DNA of 45,799 nucleotides from Enterobacter soli ATCC BAA-2102 (GCF_001654845.1 NZ_LXES01000016.1:1-45799), one strand, 5' to 3'; shown: positions 36,427 to 44,972, numbered from the stretch's first letter. Made by a program: numbers and translations. Notes: a model not told the origin generated them from the letters alone.

Positions 36427-37152
36427 ATGGACAACCTCAATCTTAATAAACACATTTCCGGCCAGTTCAACGCAGAGCTGGAAAGCATTCGCACCCAGGT
36501 GATGACCATGGGTGGCATGGTCGAGCAGCAGCTTTCTGATGCGATCACGGCAATGCACAACCAGGACAGCGAACTGGCGAAACGCGTTATCGAAGGCGAC
36601 AAAAACGTCAACATGATGGAAGTGGCGATCGACGAAGCCTGCGTACGCATTATCGCAAAACGTCAGCCGACGGCGAGCGATCTGCGCCTGGTGATGGCGA
36701 TTATCAAAACCATCGCCGAGCTGGAACGTATTGGTGATGTTGCGGATAAAATCTGCCGCACCGCGCTGGAGAAGTTCTCTCAGCAGCACCAGCCGCTGCT
36801 GGTGAGCCTGGAGTCGCTGGGTCGCCACACCGTGCAGATGCTGCACGACGTGCTGGATGCCTTTGCGCGTATGGATCTGGACGAAGCGGTACGTATCTAT
36901 CGTGAAGACAAGAAAGTCGACCAGGAATACGAAGGCATTGTGCGTCAGCTGATGACCTACATGATGGAAGATTCACGTACGATCCCAAGCGTACTGACCG
37001 CATTGTTCTGTGCGCGCTCTATCGAGCGTATCGGCGACCGCTGCCAGAACATTTGTGAATACATCTTCTACTTCGTGAAAGGTCAGGATTTCCGTCACGT
37101 GGGCGGCGATGAGCTGGACAAGCTGCTGGCAGGTAAAGATCCGAAAGAGTGA
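36427..37152 (+). CDS. phoU: Phosphate signalling regulator PhoU
   Basis: A 241-residue cytoplasmic protein of two homologous three-helix bundles, each with the E/D-x-x-x-D metal motif ([10 protein letters not shown] near 110; [10 protein letters not shown] near 210). It keeps PhoR in the off state when phosphate is sufficient. I chose ATG 36427 (MDNLNLNKH), with GGAG upstream, over an in-frame alternative at 36397, to agree with E. coli PhoU. Confidence 0.97.
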
Positions 37153-37159
37153 TGTTTGT

Positions 37160-37228
37160 GGCGGGTGGCGCTAGCGCTTACCCGCCCTACGAGCCTTGTA
37201 GGCCGGATAAGCGTTAGCGCCATCCGGC
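37160..37228. repeat. Inverted REP pair (BIME-like) after phoU
   Basis: Two palindromic units in opposite orientation, 37160-37190 and 37198-37228, each a GC-rich stem around a short loop and meeting at a CTAC...GTAG junction. Located between the convergent phoU and yieH, where it may end or protect both transcripts. Confidence 0.88.
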
Positions 37229-37237
37229 TTTGTTTTT

Positions 37238-37903
37238 TCAGCGAGTAATATCCCATCCCCGCGCCTTCCACAGATCCGGCAGTTGAGCCAGATCGGTAAA
37301 GGTCGTTACTTTTGGATGATCGATCGGTTTGTTGTGTGGATCGGCACAGAAGTAAAACACTTCCATTCCTGCATCAATCCCTGACTGCGCGCCCGCAGAC
37401 GAGTCATCCACCAGAATGCAGTTTTCTACGTTGACGTTCATTGCCTTCGCCGCGTGGAACATCAGCGCCGGATCTGGCTTCCAGCGCTGGATATCGTAGC
37501 CGCTGAACAGTTTTTCCGGGAAATGGTGCAACATCTCAAGCTTGCCCAGCGAGTGCTGCATTTTGCTGACCGGACCGTTGGATACCACGCAGATTGGCAC
37601 TGTCATCGCATCCAGAAGCGCATTTGCCCCGGAAATGACCTCCAGCTCCGAGTCGAACAGGCGTGCGACTTCGGCGCGGTACACCGGCTCCAGAGCGTCT
37701 TTTGCCAAAGCTACGCCGTGTTCTTCGTTAATGATGTCGATGATCTCGTACAGTTTCACACCCTTAAAGCGTTTGAACACCTCTTCGAGATCGAGCGTAA
37801 TGCCAAATTCCTGGAACATGGCGACATACGCACGGGAACAAATGACCTCACTGTCGACAAGCGTACCGTCGCAGTCGAAAAATACCGCCTCAATTCCGGA
37901 CAT
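37238..37903 (-). CDS. yieH: HAD-family phosphatase YieH (6-phosphogluconate phosphatase)
   Basis: A 221-residue HAD hydrolase with motif I DCDGTLVD (nucleophile Asp10, acid/base Asp12), motif II VVSNG (near 110), the motif III lysine in RWKPDP, and motif IV DDSSAGAQSG. The E. coli orthologue dephosphorylates 6-phosphogluconate and other phosphosugars in vitro. I chose ATG 37903 (MSGIEAVFF), preceded by AAAGG, over one at 37921, for agreement with E. coli. Divergent from adeP. Confidence 0.92.
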   Translation of the reverse strand: MSGIEAVFFDCDGTLVDSEVICSRAYVAMFQEFGITLDLEEVFKRFKGVKLYEIIDIINEEHGVALAKDALEPVYRAEVARLFDSELEVISGANALLDAMTVPICVVSNGPVSKMQHSLGKLEMLHHFPEKLFSGYDIQRWKPDPALMFHAAKAMNVNVENCILVDDSSAGAQSGIDAGMEVFYFCADPHNKPIDHPKVTTFTDLAQLPDLWKARGWDITR

Positions 37904-37952
37904 GCCTTTCCCTTTTAACAAGTTTAACGTTTACGTGGTGCAGTTTTACGAC

Positions 37953-37968
37953 ACGCAATCGTTGCCGT
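37953..37968 (+). promoter_or_regulatory. PurR-like operator in the yieH/adeP interval
   Basis: ACGCAATCGTTGCCGT agrees with the PurR consensus (AnGCAAnCGnTTnCnT) at all but one fixed position. It is 102 bp before adeP, an adenine permease gene assigned to the PurR regulon in E. coli. Exact promoter hexamers are unclear. Confidence 0.65.
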
Positions 37969-38069
37969 ATAAGCAAATTCAATGAAAAAAAGTACCCTAT
38001 AACCGCCCTTATTGTCGCATTTTGGTATAGGATAGCGACGAATTTTCCCTCCTTGTTCGGAAATTGATG

Positions 38070-39407
38070 ATGAGTCAACAACACACTACCCAGACATCTG
38101 GTCAGGGTCTGCTTGAGCGCGTGTTTAAACTGCGCGAGCACGGCACAACGGCACGCACCGAAGTGATCGCCGGTTTCACCACCTTCCTGACGATGGTCTA
38201 TATCGTTTTTGTTAACCCACAAATTCTGGGCGTTGCTGGCATGGATACCAGCGCCGTCTTCGTAACGACCTGTCTTATCGCGGCCCTCGGCAGCATTCTG
38301 ATGGGTGTGTTCGCGAACCTGCCTGTTGCGCTGGCACCGGCAATGGGTCTGAATGCCTTCTTCGCGTTTGTTGTGGTTCAGGCGATGGGCCTGCCGTGGC
38401 AAGTGGGTATGGGCGCTATCTTCTGGGGCGCGATTGGCCTGCTGCTGCTGACCATTTTCCGCGTACGTTACTGGATGATTGCCAATATTCCTGTGAGCCT
38501 GCGAGTGGGTATCACCAGCGGTATCGGTCTGTTTATCGGCATGATGGGTCTGAAAAACGCCGGTGTTATCGTGGCTAACCCGGATACGCTGGTCAGCATC
38601 GGTCATCTGACCTCGCACAACGTGCTGCTGGGCGTGCTGGGCTTCTTTATCATCGCTATTCTGGCGTCCCGTAACATTCATGCGGCAGTGCTGGTGTCCA
38701 TCGTGGTGACAACGCTGCTGGGCTGGATGCTGGGTGATGTTCACTACAACGGCATCGTTTCTGCGCCACCGAGTGTAACCACCGTGATTGGTCACGTTGA
38801 TCTGGCGGGCTCCCTGAACCTGGGCCTGGCGGGCGTGATTTTCTCCTTTATGCTGGTCAACCTGTTCGACTCCTCCGGTACGCTTATCGGTGTGACCGAC
38901 AAAGCAGGCCTGGCAGATGAGAAGGGTAAATTCCCGCGCATGAAGCAGGCGCTGTTCGTTGACAGTATCTCTTCCGTTGCGGGCTCCTTTATCGGTACCT
39001 CTTCTGTTACCGCTTACATCGAATCCTCTTCCGGGGTCTCTGTTGGTGGCCGTACCGGTCTGACCGCAGTTGTGGTTGGTATTCTGTTCCTGCTGGTGAT
39101 TTTCCTTTCTCCGCTGGCGGGGATGGTTCCACCGTATGCGGCAGCAGGTGCGCTGATTTATGTGGGCGTGCTGATGACATCCAGCCTGTCACGCGTGAAG
39201 TGGGAAGATTTAACCGAAGCAGTTCCCGCGTTTATTACTGCGGTAATGATGCCGTTCAGTTTCTCGATTACCGAAGGTATCGCGCTGGGCTTTATCTCTT
39301 ACTGTGTGATGAAGATCGGTACCGGTCGTTTCCGCGACCTCAGCCCATGCGTTATCGTTGTGGCGCTGCTGTTTGTGCTGAAGATTGTGTTTATTGATGC
39401 CAAATAA
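38070..39407 (+). CDS. adeP: Adenine permease AdeP
   Basis: A 445-residue inner-membrane NCS2/AzgA-type purine:H+ symporter with about 12 hydrophobic segments. Family landmarks are GFTTFLTMVYIVFVNP (residues 37-52), the substrate-region stretch LAPAMGLNAFFAF near 95, and NLFDSSGTLIGVTD near 270. Start candidates are TTG 38064, ATG 38067 and ATG 38070; the last gives MSQQHTTQTSG, as in E. coli. It ends before a hairpin and the GC-rich repeat. Confidence 0.96.
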   Translation: MSQQHTTQTSGQGLLERVFKLREHGTTARTEVIAGFTTFLTMVYIVFVNPQILGVAGMDTSAVFVTTCLIAALGSILMGVFANLPVALAPAMGLNAFFAFVVVQAMGLPWQVGMGAIFWGAIGLLLLTIFRVRYWMIANIPVSLRVGITSGIGLFIGMMGLKNAGVIVANPDTLVSIGHLTSHNVLLGVLGFFIIAILASRNIHAAVLVSIVVTTLLGWMLGDVHYNGIVSAPPSVTTVIGHVDLAGSLNLGLAGVIFSFMLVNLFDSSGTLIGVTDKAGLADEKGKFPRMKQALFVDSISSVAGSFIGTSSVTAYIESSSGVSVGGRTGLTAVVVGILFLLVIFLSPLAGMVPPYAAAGALIYVGVLMTSSLSRVKWEDLTEAVPAFITAVMMPFSFSITEGIALGFISYCVMKIGTGRFRDLSPCVIVVALLFVLKIVFIDAK

Positions 39408-39412
39408 ACAGC

Positions 39413-39437
39413 AAGCCCTTTTCAAAGAAAAGGGCTT
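39413..39437 (+). terminator. adeP terminator hairpin
   Basis: AAGCCCTTTTC-AAA-GAAAAGGGCTT: an 11-bp perfect stem followed by only a short T stretch, 5 bp after the adeP stop. It probably acts with the adjacent GC-rich repeat. Confidence 0.7.
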
Positions 39438-39440
39438 TAG

Positions 39441-39491
39441 TGTTTGCACCCTCTCCCGTGGGAGAGGGCTGGGGTGAGGGCAACAGGCCGC
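39441..39491 (+). repeat. GC-rich intergenic hairpin repeat, copy 2
   Basis: CCCTCTCCC (39449-39457)/GGGAGAGGG (39460-39468), then GGGGTGAGGGCA and CAGGCCGC. It shares stem and both flanks (TGTTTGC before, CAGGCCGC after) with copy 1 at 8451-8502. It lies between convergent adeP and chrR. Confidence 0.75.
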
Positions 39492-39497
39492 TCCGGC

Positions 39498-40064
39498 TTA
39501 CGCTTTCACCCGCTTAATATAATCGCCAAACGCCGTCAGCTGACCTGCCAGATGATCCCGCGTGCTTTGATCAACCACTTCACCCGTTTGCGGGTCGACC
39601 TTGTTCTGAATCACGCCGCCCATAAATTCCGGCTTGTTCATAACCATCGCATCCAGGAATACCAAAATCTGGCGCAGATGATACTGGCAACGCGCGCCGC
39701 CAATGGCGCCCATAGAGCTGGTCTGAATCAGCACTGGCTTACCAGACAGCGGCTGCTGGGGTAAACGGGATAACCAGTCAATCGCGTTCTTCAGGCCACC
39801 AGGCACCGAATAGTTATACTCTGGCGTAACGATAACGACGCCGTCAGCCTGGCGAATCTGCTCTGCCAGCGCTTCTACGCTCTGTGGAAAACCGTCTTCC
39901 TGCTGAACATCGGCATCATACAGTGGGATATCACCAATAGACGGCAGCGCTGAAACGTCCATTCCTGCCGGAGCCAGCTGTGGAAGAGAACGGGCAACCA
40001 TCCCGTTAAATGAACCTTTGCGCAGGCTTCCCAGTAACGTAACAACTTTCAACGTATCAGACAT
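39498..40064 (-). CDS. chrR: NADPH-dependent FMN quinone/chromate reductase
   Basis: A 188-residue flavodoxin-fold reductase of the NADPH-dependent FMN family (E. coli YieF/ChrR). The FMN phosphate-binding loop GSLRKGSFN lies at residues 12-20, and TPEYNYSVPGGLKNAIDW near 80 is the family signature. It reduces quinones and, adventitiously, chromate and other metals by two electrons. AAAGGAG precedes the start. Likely co-transcribed with yieE, 36 bp upstream. Confidence 0.95.
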   Translation of the reverse strand: MSDTLKVVTLLGSLRKGSFNGMVARSLPQLAPAGMDVSALPSIGDIPLYDADVQQEDGFPQSVEALAEQIRQADGVVIVTPEYNYSVPGGLKNAIDWLSRLPQQPLSGKPVLIQTSSMGAIGGARCQYHLRQILVFLDAMVMNKPEFMGGVIQNKVDPQTGEVVDQSTRDHLAGQLTAFGDYIKRVKA

Positions 40065-40100
40065 GATTACTCCTTTTTCATCATGATGGCCCTGGATGGG

Positions 40101-40847
40101 TCAGTTAAGGGTAAGAGCTTTTTCTGCCGGTAAACTGGTTAATCTCATTAAACGTGCGGCAGGTTCATTAGCGCGCGCCGGGACATCAGGAAGACTATGC
40201 CACCCGCGGCTACTGTCAAATTCCCAAATTTTGAGGCGTTCAATGGCCGGCGTCACGGCAATTGACCAAATCAGAACATCTTCCGCATCACTGAGTGCCT
40301 CAACCAGTGCCGCTTTTGAGGCGCGCAAACGGCCGGAGCCGGGCAACAGCTGAAGCAGCCGGGCATCATCAGATGCACAGCCTGATAATTTACGAATACT
40401 CTGGCGCAGCGTGATGAGCTGCGCCTTTGCTTCACTGGGATCGTTCTGGTTACGGATCCACAGTTTTTCGTTGCTTGAGAGCGGGTATTCATCAAGCGTA
40501 TTCACTCCCAGGAAACCGGTGGTTGCTCGCTGGAGTTCCATATCCAGCCCGCAATCGCCTTCGGTGGTGAGGGCTACGCCAATAATGTTGCCGGTGTAAG
40601 AGATAGAAAAGCGGGGAAGTTCCGGGTCAGCAAAGACCGGGCGGCCTTCTGGCTGGGTAATGATATCCGGCAGCTCGCTGGTGCCGTACAGCATAAACAT
40701 CAGCTCCGCGAGCAAGGCTCTGGAGGCTAAAAAGCGCGTCCGGCGATGTTCGGGGAGTTTGAGTGCCTCACTGTGACACTCTGAAGAAATTCTGGCCGAT
40801 ACGAGGCGTCCTTCTGTGAGTATCCCTCTTGCAAAGTGCGTTGCCAT
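40101..40847 (-). CDS. yieE: 4'-phosphopantetheinyl transferase family protein YieE
   Basis: A 248-residue member of the Sfp/AcpT superfamily, expected to transfer phosphopantetheine from CoA to a carrier-protein serine. The first metal motif appears as CGLDMELQR (near 124). The second (usual W-x-x-KEA) appears as NDPSEAKAQL, lacking the tryptophan, so activity is not certain. The physiological carrier is unknown here; no polyketide or NRPS genes are in the window. GGAGCG precedes the start. Confidence 0.85.
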   Translation of the reverse strand: MATHFARGILTEGRLVSARISSECHSEALKLPEHRRTRFLASRALLAELMFMLYGTSELPDIITQPEGRPVFADPELPRFSISYTGNIIGVALTTEGDCGLDMELQRATTGFLGVNTLDEYPLSSNEKLWIRNQNDPSEAKAQLITLRQSIRKLSGCASDDARLLQLLPGSGRLRASKAALVEALSDAEDVLIWSIAVTPAIERLKIWEFDSSRGWHSLPDVPARANEPAARLMRLTSLPAEKALTLN

Positions 40848-40988
40848 TTTTCGCTCCTTGATAATGGTCGTATTCGGTTAAACGGTTACATCATTATCGC
40901 TTAACTTCTCCTCTGTTTTAATCAGTAAATGGCAGTAAGAGAAGCCTGAGGACCGAACTTTACATTTTCTTAGGCAAAAATAGGATCG

Positions 40989-41952
40989 CTAGCTCAGTGG
41001 GGAGCCATACAGTGCCTTAATCGTCTCTCTGAGCCAGAGGATTTTCGGGTTGTGGCTGTTACGTTTATGCCAGATAAGCGTGAAGGGCACGGTCAGTTTT
41101 TCTGCCTGTGCTTCATCGACAGGAATAGGGAGTGCAATCAACTTACGCTGGTGGAGTTGATTGTAGTGATGGCAGTAGTGCGGAGCGGTGGCAATATAGC
41201 TATGGCCCGGCTGCGCTGCCATAAACATCGACTGCTCGAACCCGGGCAGGCTCATGGCGATATTCCGCTCGCGGCCCATCTCTCTTAGCACTTCATCGAG
41301 TGCCCAGGTATCGCTACGTTCCCAGTAAATACTGATATGCGGGTAGCGCAGGAAGGTGTCGAGATCCCACGTTTCCTGAAGCGCCGGGTGATCTTCCCGC
41401 AGATAAACACAAGGGCGGTCGCTGAACAGGATTTCATAGTCGATAAACCACGGCATCAACTTAAGTAACTCGCGGGAGCGTGGGTGCGTTTCACGCCCGG
41501 TAAAGCCGAGGTCGACCTCGCCACGCGTAATCGCATCCAGCGAATCGTAATCCCACTGCCGCATCTTTACCGTGGCCTGCGGGTAACGTTGATTCACCTG
41601 CTCCAGCAGAGCATTGAAGCGGGATCAACATCAGCGGCGTTTCCGCTGCCATTTCGAATGTCAGGCCGCCCGGTGAGTCATGGTGAAATTTATCGAGGAT
41701 CTGATTACCAATCTGCATCCAGTCGGCCAGATCCTGCTCCAGACTCACCGTCAGCGGTGTAGGCAGCAGCCCCAGCGGGGTTTTCACAAACAGCGGGTCC
41801 TCAAACCAGTCGCGCAATTTCGCCAGTGATTTACTCACTGCCGACGGTGTGACGTTCATCCGCTTGGCGGCTTTGGTCACGCTGCGTTCCTGCAACAGAA
41901 GTTGCAGGGTTAACAACAGGTTAAGATCGAGGCTGCTGATGGGCTTCTTCAT
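40989..41952 (-). pseudogene. yidZ: LysR-family regulator YidZ, broken by a one-base frameshift
   Basis: Two overlapping frames together encode one LysR regulator. The first (from 41952, [11 protein letters not shown]) has the helix-turn-helix ([21 protein letters not shown], residues 25-45) and reads correctly to about residue 105 (PLMLIPL). It then shifts into a nonsense tail ending at 41491. The second frame resumes with [18 protein letters not shown] and runs through the effector domain to 40989. Removing one base near 41636-41640 restores a 320-codon protein, close to the E. coli length of 319. The shift is not in a homopolymer. The 5' end overlaps mdtL by 32 bp. In E. coli yidZ is linked to nitric-oxide resistance. 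Confidence 0.85.
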
Positions 41953-43096
41953 AATGTGCGGCGGTCTGTATCACCAGAAGTAAAAGAATGCAGAGTATGC
42001 TACAGCCAATCAGTATCCCGATCAGCATATTCAACGCGTTAAGACCAAGAACGGCCGCCAGCCAAATCCACAGTGAGGAGCCGCAGACCTGGGCAATACC
42101 CAGTACCGAACTTGCTACGCCCGCGCGCAGTGAGAATGGGCCAAGCGCCTGGCTCATCGCCACGCCAAACCCAACGGAGAATCCTGCGCAGATCAGGGTA
42201 ATGCCTGCCAGCATAATGGCATGTGAGTGTGTGGTGGCCAGAATCACACCCGCCGCCAGGAAAAGCACCTGAGAGGTGAGCATCAGCGTGCGCTGACGGA
42301 AAATATTCAGGGCAAAAGGCGTTGAGAACGAAACGGCCATGCTGACCATCGCCGTCGCTGCCATTACCGTGGAATATTCTCCGCGATCGAATCCCATCGT
42401 CTCCATCAGCAGTACAGGGGAAACGTTTACATAGGTCAGGATCACCGCCACGCTGAGGGTTGTGACGAGCAAACGGCTGATGAAAAAGCGGTTCAGGAGC
42501 TTTTCCGCCGGGTTAATCGTCGCGTTATGCCCTGCATTCTGCGCGCCGGGATGTGTCTCTTTAAGCACCGCGACAGACAGAATAAAGACCAGCCCGCCCA
42601 TCGCCGCCATTGTCCAGAACAGGCTCTGCCACGGGAACTTAAGCATAATCAGATAGCCCACAACGGGCGCCAGCACGGGAATAATGCAGGTGATGCCATT
42701 CATCATGGAGAGCACTTTGGCGCGTCGCTGGGCATTTAAGGTATCGCGCAAAATGGCAAAGGCCACCACGTAGCAACCGCCAGCGCCAATGCCCTGAATA
42801 AAGCGCCCGGCCAGGAACAGACTGCTGTCCTGAGCCATTGAACACAGAACAGAAGCCAGCGCAAAAATCACCGCACCGGTAATGGCGACAGGCTGCCGTC
42901 CCGCTTTGTCCGCAATTCTCCCTGCAAATACCATCGACGACGCCATCCCTGCGAGATAGGCCGAAAACGCAATGTGAAGTTGTGCTTCGCTCGCGCCCAG
43001 ATCGTGGGCGATGTGCGGTAAACCCACCAAATACATATCAATACCTGACGGATAAAGCAGAACCAGTGCAAAACTACAAAACAGAAAACGAGCCAT
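41921..43096 (-). CDS. mdtL: MFS multidrug efflux protein MdtL
   Basis: A 391-residue DHA1-type drug:H+ antiporter with 12 predicted membrane segments. Signatures are [12 protein letters not shown] after helix 2 (near 65) and the helix-5 antiporter motif region around [16 protein letters not shown] (near 130). E. coli MdtL gives modest chloramphenicol resistance. I chose ATG 43096 (MARFLFCSF), with GGGGGA just upstream, over an in-frame ATG at 43213, to match E. coli. Its 3' end overlaps yidZ. Confidence 0.95.
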   Translation of the reverse strand: MARFLFCSFALVLLYPSGIDMYLVGLPHIAHDLGASEAQLHIAFSAYLAGMASSMVFAGRIADKAGRQPVAITGAVIFALASVLCSMAQDSSLFLAGRFIQGIGAGGCYVVAFAILRDTLNAQRRAKVLSMMNGITCIIPVLAPVVGYLIMLKFPWQSLFWTMAAMGGLVFILSVAVLKETHPGAQNAGHNATINPAEKLLNRFFISRLLVTTLSVAVILTYVNVSPVLLMETMGFDRGEYSTVMAATAMVSMAVSFSTPFALNIFRQRTLMLTSQVLFLAAGVILATTHSHAIMLAGITLICAGFSVGFGVAMSQALGPFSLRAGVASSVLGIAQVCGSSLWIWLAAVLGLNALNMLIGILIGCSILCILLLLVIQTAAHYEEAHQQPRS

Positions 43097-43165
43097 AGAT
43101 CCCCCATAGATGCTGGCAAGCAGAATAGGGGGGGGAAGGGGATTAAGCGAGTTGCCATTTGGACA

Positions 43166-43194
43166 ATCGTGATTTCCTGGGAGGAAATCACGAT
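43166..43194. promoter_or_regulatory. Long inverted repeat upstream of mdtL
   Basis: ATCGTGATTTCC (43166-43177) and GGAAATCACGAT (43183-43194) are perfectly complementary around a 5-nt centre, 70 bp before the mdtL ATG. The size suits an operator for a dimeric regulator or a 5'-UTR hairpin. There is no T run for termination. Confidence 0.55.
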
Positions 43195-43655
43195 GCAACG
43201 ATGACAATTGCAATATGCGGGAATTACAGAAAAAGAATGCTAAGGTTAAACTGATGATGAGCGAAATCTGGCTGAAATGACAGCTACCGCAGGCTGTGGA
43301 TAAAAACCCTGCATATTTTTATATTATTTTATAAAACCGAACTGTGGGAGTTTACCACATAAATTCAGAATTTTGCCTGATATATTGCTCATCTGTTACA
43401 GGTGACTATAAATAGAGGGCAGTGTTAATTCTAAGCATAATCCCGCCGTTTGTTATTCTATTATTCCACATGTATAGGGTGTAGGGGGGGACGGACGATA
43501 ACGAGGCAGCAGGGCGCTGCGCGAGCAACGTTATCAGGTGCGGCAGGTGGTGAAGGGATTAAGGATGCGATTGTTTAGTGGGCTGAACAATCGCGGTTAA
43601 ATAAAAAATAATCCGGGGGGCTTATTTTTCGTCCGGATTTCTCTCATTAAATATA
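43195..43655. other. Gene-free junction between mdtL and the Rhs locus
   Basis: No supported gene. It contains a perfect DnaA box (TTATCCACA, minus strand, 43295-43303), a very AT-rich stretch (43311-43345), a G7 run (43484-43490), a 9-bp inverted repeat GCGATTGTT/AACAATCGC (43567-43575/43586-43594) and an A/T stem around CCGGGGGG (43604-43629) that could end the minus-strand immunity transcript. Base composition changes around 43490, suggesting a recombination boundary. Confidence 0.45.
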
Positions 43656-43985
43656 TTACCGTTCTTCTATATGATATGTATCTATATCAGTCCAGTATAT
43701 TATTTTATACTTCCCAAAATTATTTTTTTGTTCTTTATAGTATTCCATTACTTCCGATGGATACCAACCATGCCCATAGAGGAAAAGAGCGTTCTCATTA
43801 ATTAACGTCTTTATGACTCTTTGTTTATCCTCATCATCATGAACAGATAAGATCATAAATTGGTCCATCGTTGAAAATCCTATCAACTTCATTTTATCGA
43901 TCAGGTTTTGCCCGAACACCCTAATCTTGATAGGGTTTCCAGCTATATCAATCACGATAATGGAATCATTTGGCATCTTATTCAA
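43656..43985 (-). CDS. Putative immunity protein of the displaced Rhs tip
   Basis: A small soluble AT-rich gene (106-109 residues) immediately after a displaced Rhs C-terminal tip, the standard position of a cognate immunity gene. No family recognised. The TTG at 43985 overlaps the toxin stop (TTGA) and has GGGTGA at a good distance; ATG at 43976 (MPNDSIIVIDIAG) is the alternative start. Its low GC contrasts with the Rhs core and is typical of the variable tip cassette. Expected to neutralise the toxin encoded at 43982-44437; this is inferred from position only. Confidence 0.6.
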   Translation of the reverse strand: MNKMPNDSIIVIDIAGNPIKIRVFGQNLIDKMKLIGFSTMDQFMILSVHDDEDKQRVIKTLINENALFLYGHGWYPSEVMEYYKEQKNNFGKYKIIYWTDIDTYHIEER

Positions 43986-44437
43986 TTTACATTCACCCGT
44001 ATAGTTACTGGAGTTGATGTTGGCACAGAGTTTATAACCATTTCAGGTGCTCCGCCCGGTAAATGCTGCCCTGGCCCCAAGAAGTAATCATTACCTTTTA
44101 ATGGGCTTCGTGGTTGCATATTAGAGATTCCGTCAATTCTTCTAATATTAAACCTATCGCTTAAAGAGCCAGGAGATAGCCCTATATCTTCTTCAATGGT
44201 TGCTGCTAGAGATTTAGAAATAGTCACCTCACCATTCTGAATTGTATTAAAATATTTTAAAGCACCATCCTTATCCGTAACAAATGTACCATCTCGTCCA
44301 ATTTCAGGGAATTGATCCCAACTTTTGGGGCTTATATTATATCCTACATCATCCTGCAACATTTGAGCCTGTCGCGCTCTCGCACTATCAACCTTACATA
44401 GTCCAAGTGGATCAATATATTTCAGCGGATCCGGCAC
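43982..44437 (-). CDS. Displaced Rhs C-terminal toxin tip (CT1)
   Basis: Begins in the conserved Rhs core end (VPDPLKYIDPLGL, the PxxxxDPxGL boundary), then a variable region of about 135 residues starting CKVDSARARQAQ. Conserved-looking parts are SWDQFPEIGRDGTF and the C-terminal stretch ISNMQPRSPLKGNDYFLG with GPGQHLPGGAPEMV. No toxin family named with confidence. The frame opens only with GTG inside the core, so the tip is not an independent gene; an extra G at 44456-44463 cuts it off from the core fragment. AT rich relative to the core. It is probably an orphan module that can be swapped onto the main rhs gene by recombination. Confidence 0.6.
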   Translation of the reverse strand: MPDPLKYIDPLGLCKVDSARARQAQMLQDDVGYNISPKSWDQFPEIGRDGTFVTDKDGALKYFNTIQNGEVTISKSLAATIEEDIGLSPGSLSDRFNIRRIDGISNMQPRSPLKGNDYFLGPGQHLPGGAPEMVINSVPTSTPVTIRVNVN

Positions 44438-44963
44438 ATACGCATACTGATTCAGCCCCCCCCGCCAGCCCCACCGGGTCCGGACTCAGGTACCGCCCGA
44501 CCCCCGGGTCATAATACCGGTGCCTGTTGTAGTATAACCCACTTTCCGCGTCATGATACTGCCCCTGAAAGCGCAGCGGCTGATTTATCCCTGCCGTATC
44601 AACATGATGCACCTGACCGTAGCTGCGCAGCATGGCAGACCATACAACGCGGCCCCGGACATCGCGCAGCTCCAGCGGCGTGCCGAGGTGGTCGCAGACG
44701 TAGTGATATACCCCAGCATTCGTCTCCCGTCCGCAGAGCATGAGCAGCGGGCGGAAGTCATGCTCATCTTCATACAGCCACACGCGATGTGTCGTATCGT
44801 GGAGTGCCTCCTGCAACTGCGGGTTATCCGGCAGACTGCCGCGCCAGAAGCGTCCGGCATCACACTCGCAGAGCAGGCGCTCACCCTGCCAGAACATGAG
44901 TTCGTCCACCCGGCGCGGTGTGAATGCGGTGGCGGCAAGGTGCCCCTGCTCATCATTGCTGAA
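44412..44963 (-). pseudogene. Truncated Rhs core fragment
   Basis: The in-frame segment from 44963 (NDEQGHLAATAF) through DELMFWQGERLL, HYVCDHLGTPLELRD and RFQGQYHDAESGLYYNRHRYYDPG to YLSPDPVGLAGG is the conserved last ~165 residues of an Rhs core. It lacks a plausible start (the first GTG, 44907, is internal) and all upstream YD repeats. At the G8 tract it shifts frame and stops at 44412 after a nonsense tail. GC rich, unlike the tip. Confidence 0.85.
44423..44477 (-). repeat. Direct repeat of the Rhs core end, copy in the displaced module
   Basis: Identical to 45745-45798 except for one extra C (G on the coding strand) in the homopolymer at 44456-44463. Both copies encode the core segment from SPDPVGLAGG to VPDPL, and identity ends exactly where the tips begin to differ. 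Confidence 0.92.
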
Positions 44964-44972
44964 TAAAAATAA

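Noticed and set aside
37890..38795. 301-codon His/Gln-rich frame antisense to adeP
   Set aside because: Antisense shadow of a membrane protein gene; no domain.
43490..43578. Possible short coding remnant in plus frame upstream of the Rhs locus
   Set aside because: An open stretch of about 30 codons without a start signal or recognisable similarity; not enough to call a gene.
44585..44956. 123-codon Arg/Ser-rich frame within the Rhs core fragment
   Set aside because: Alternate frame of the conserved Rhs core, which is recognisable in the other minus-strand frame.
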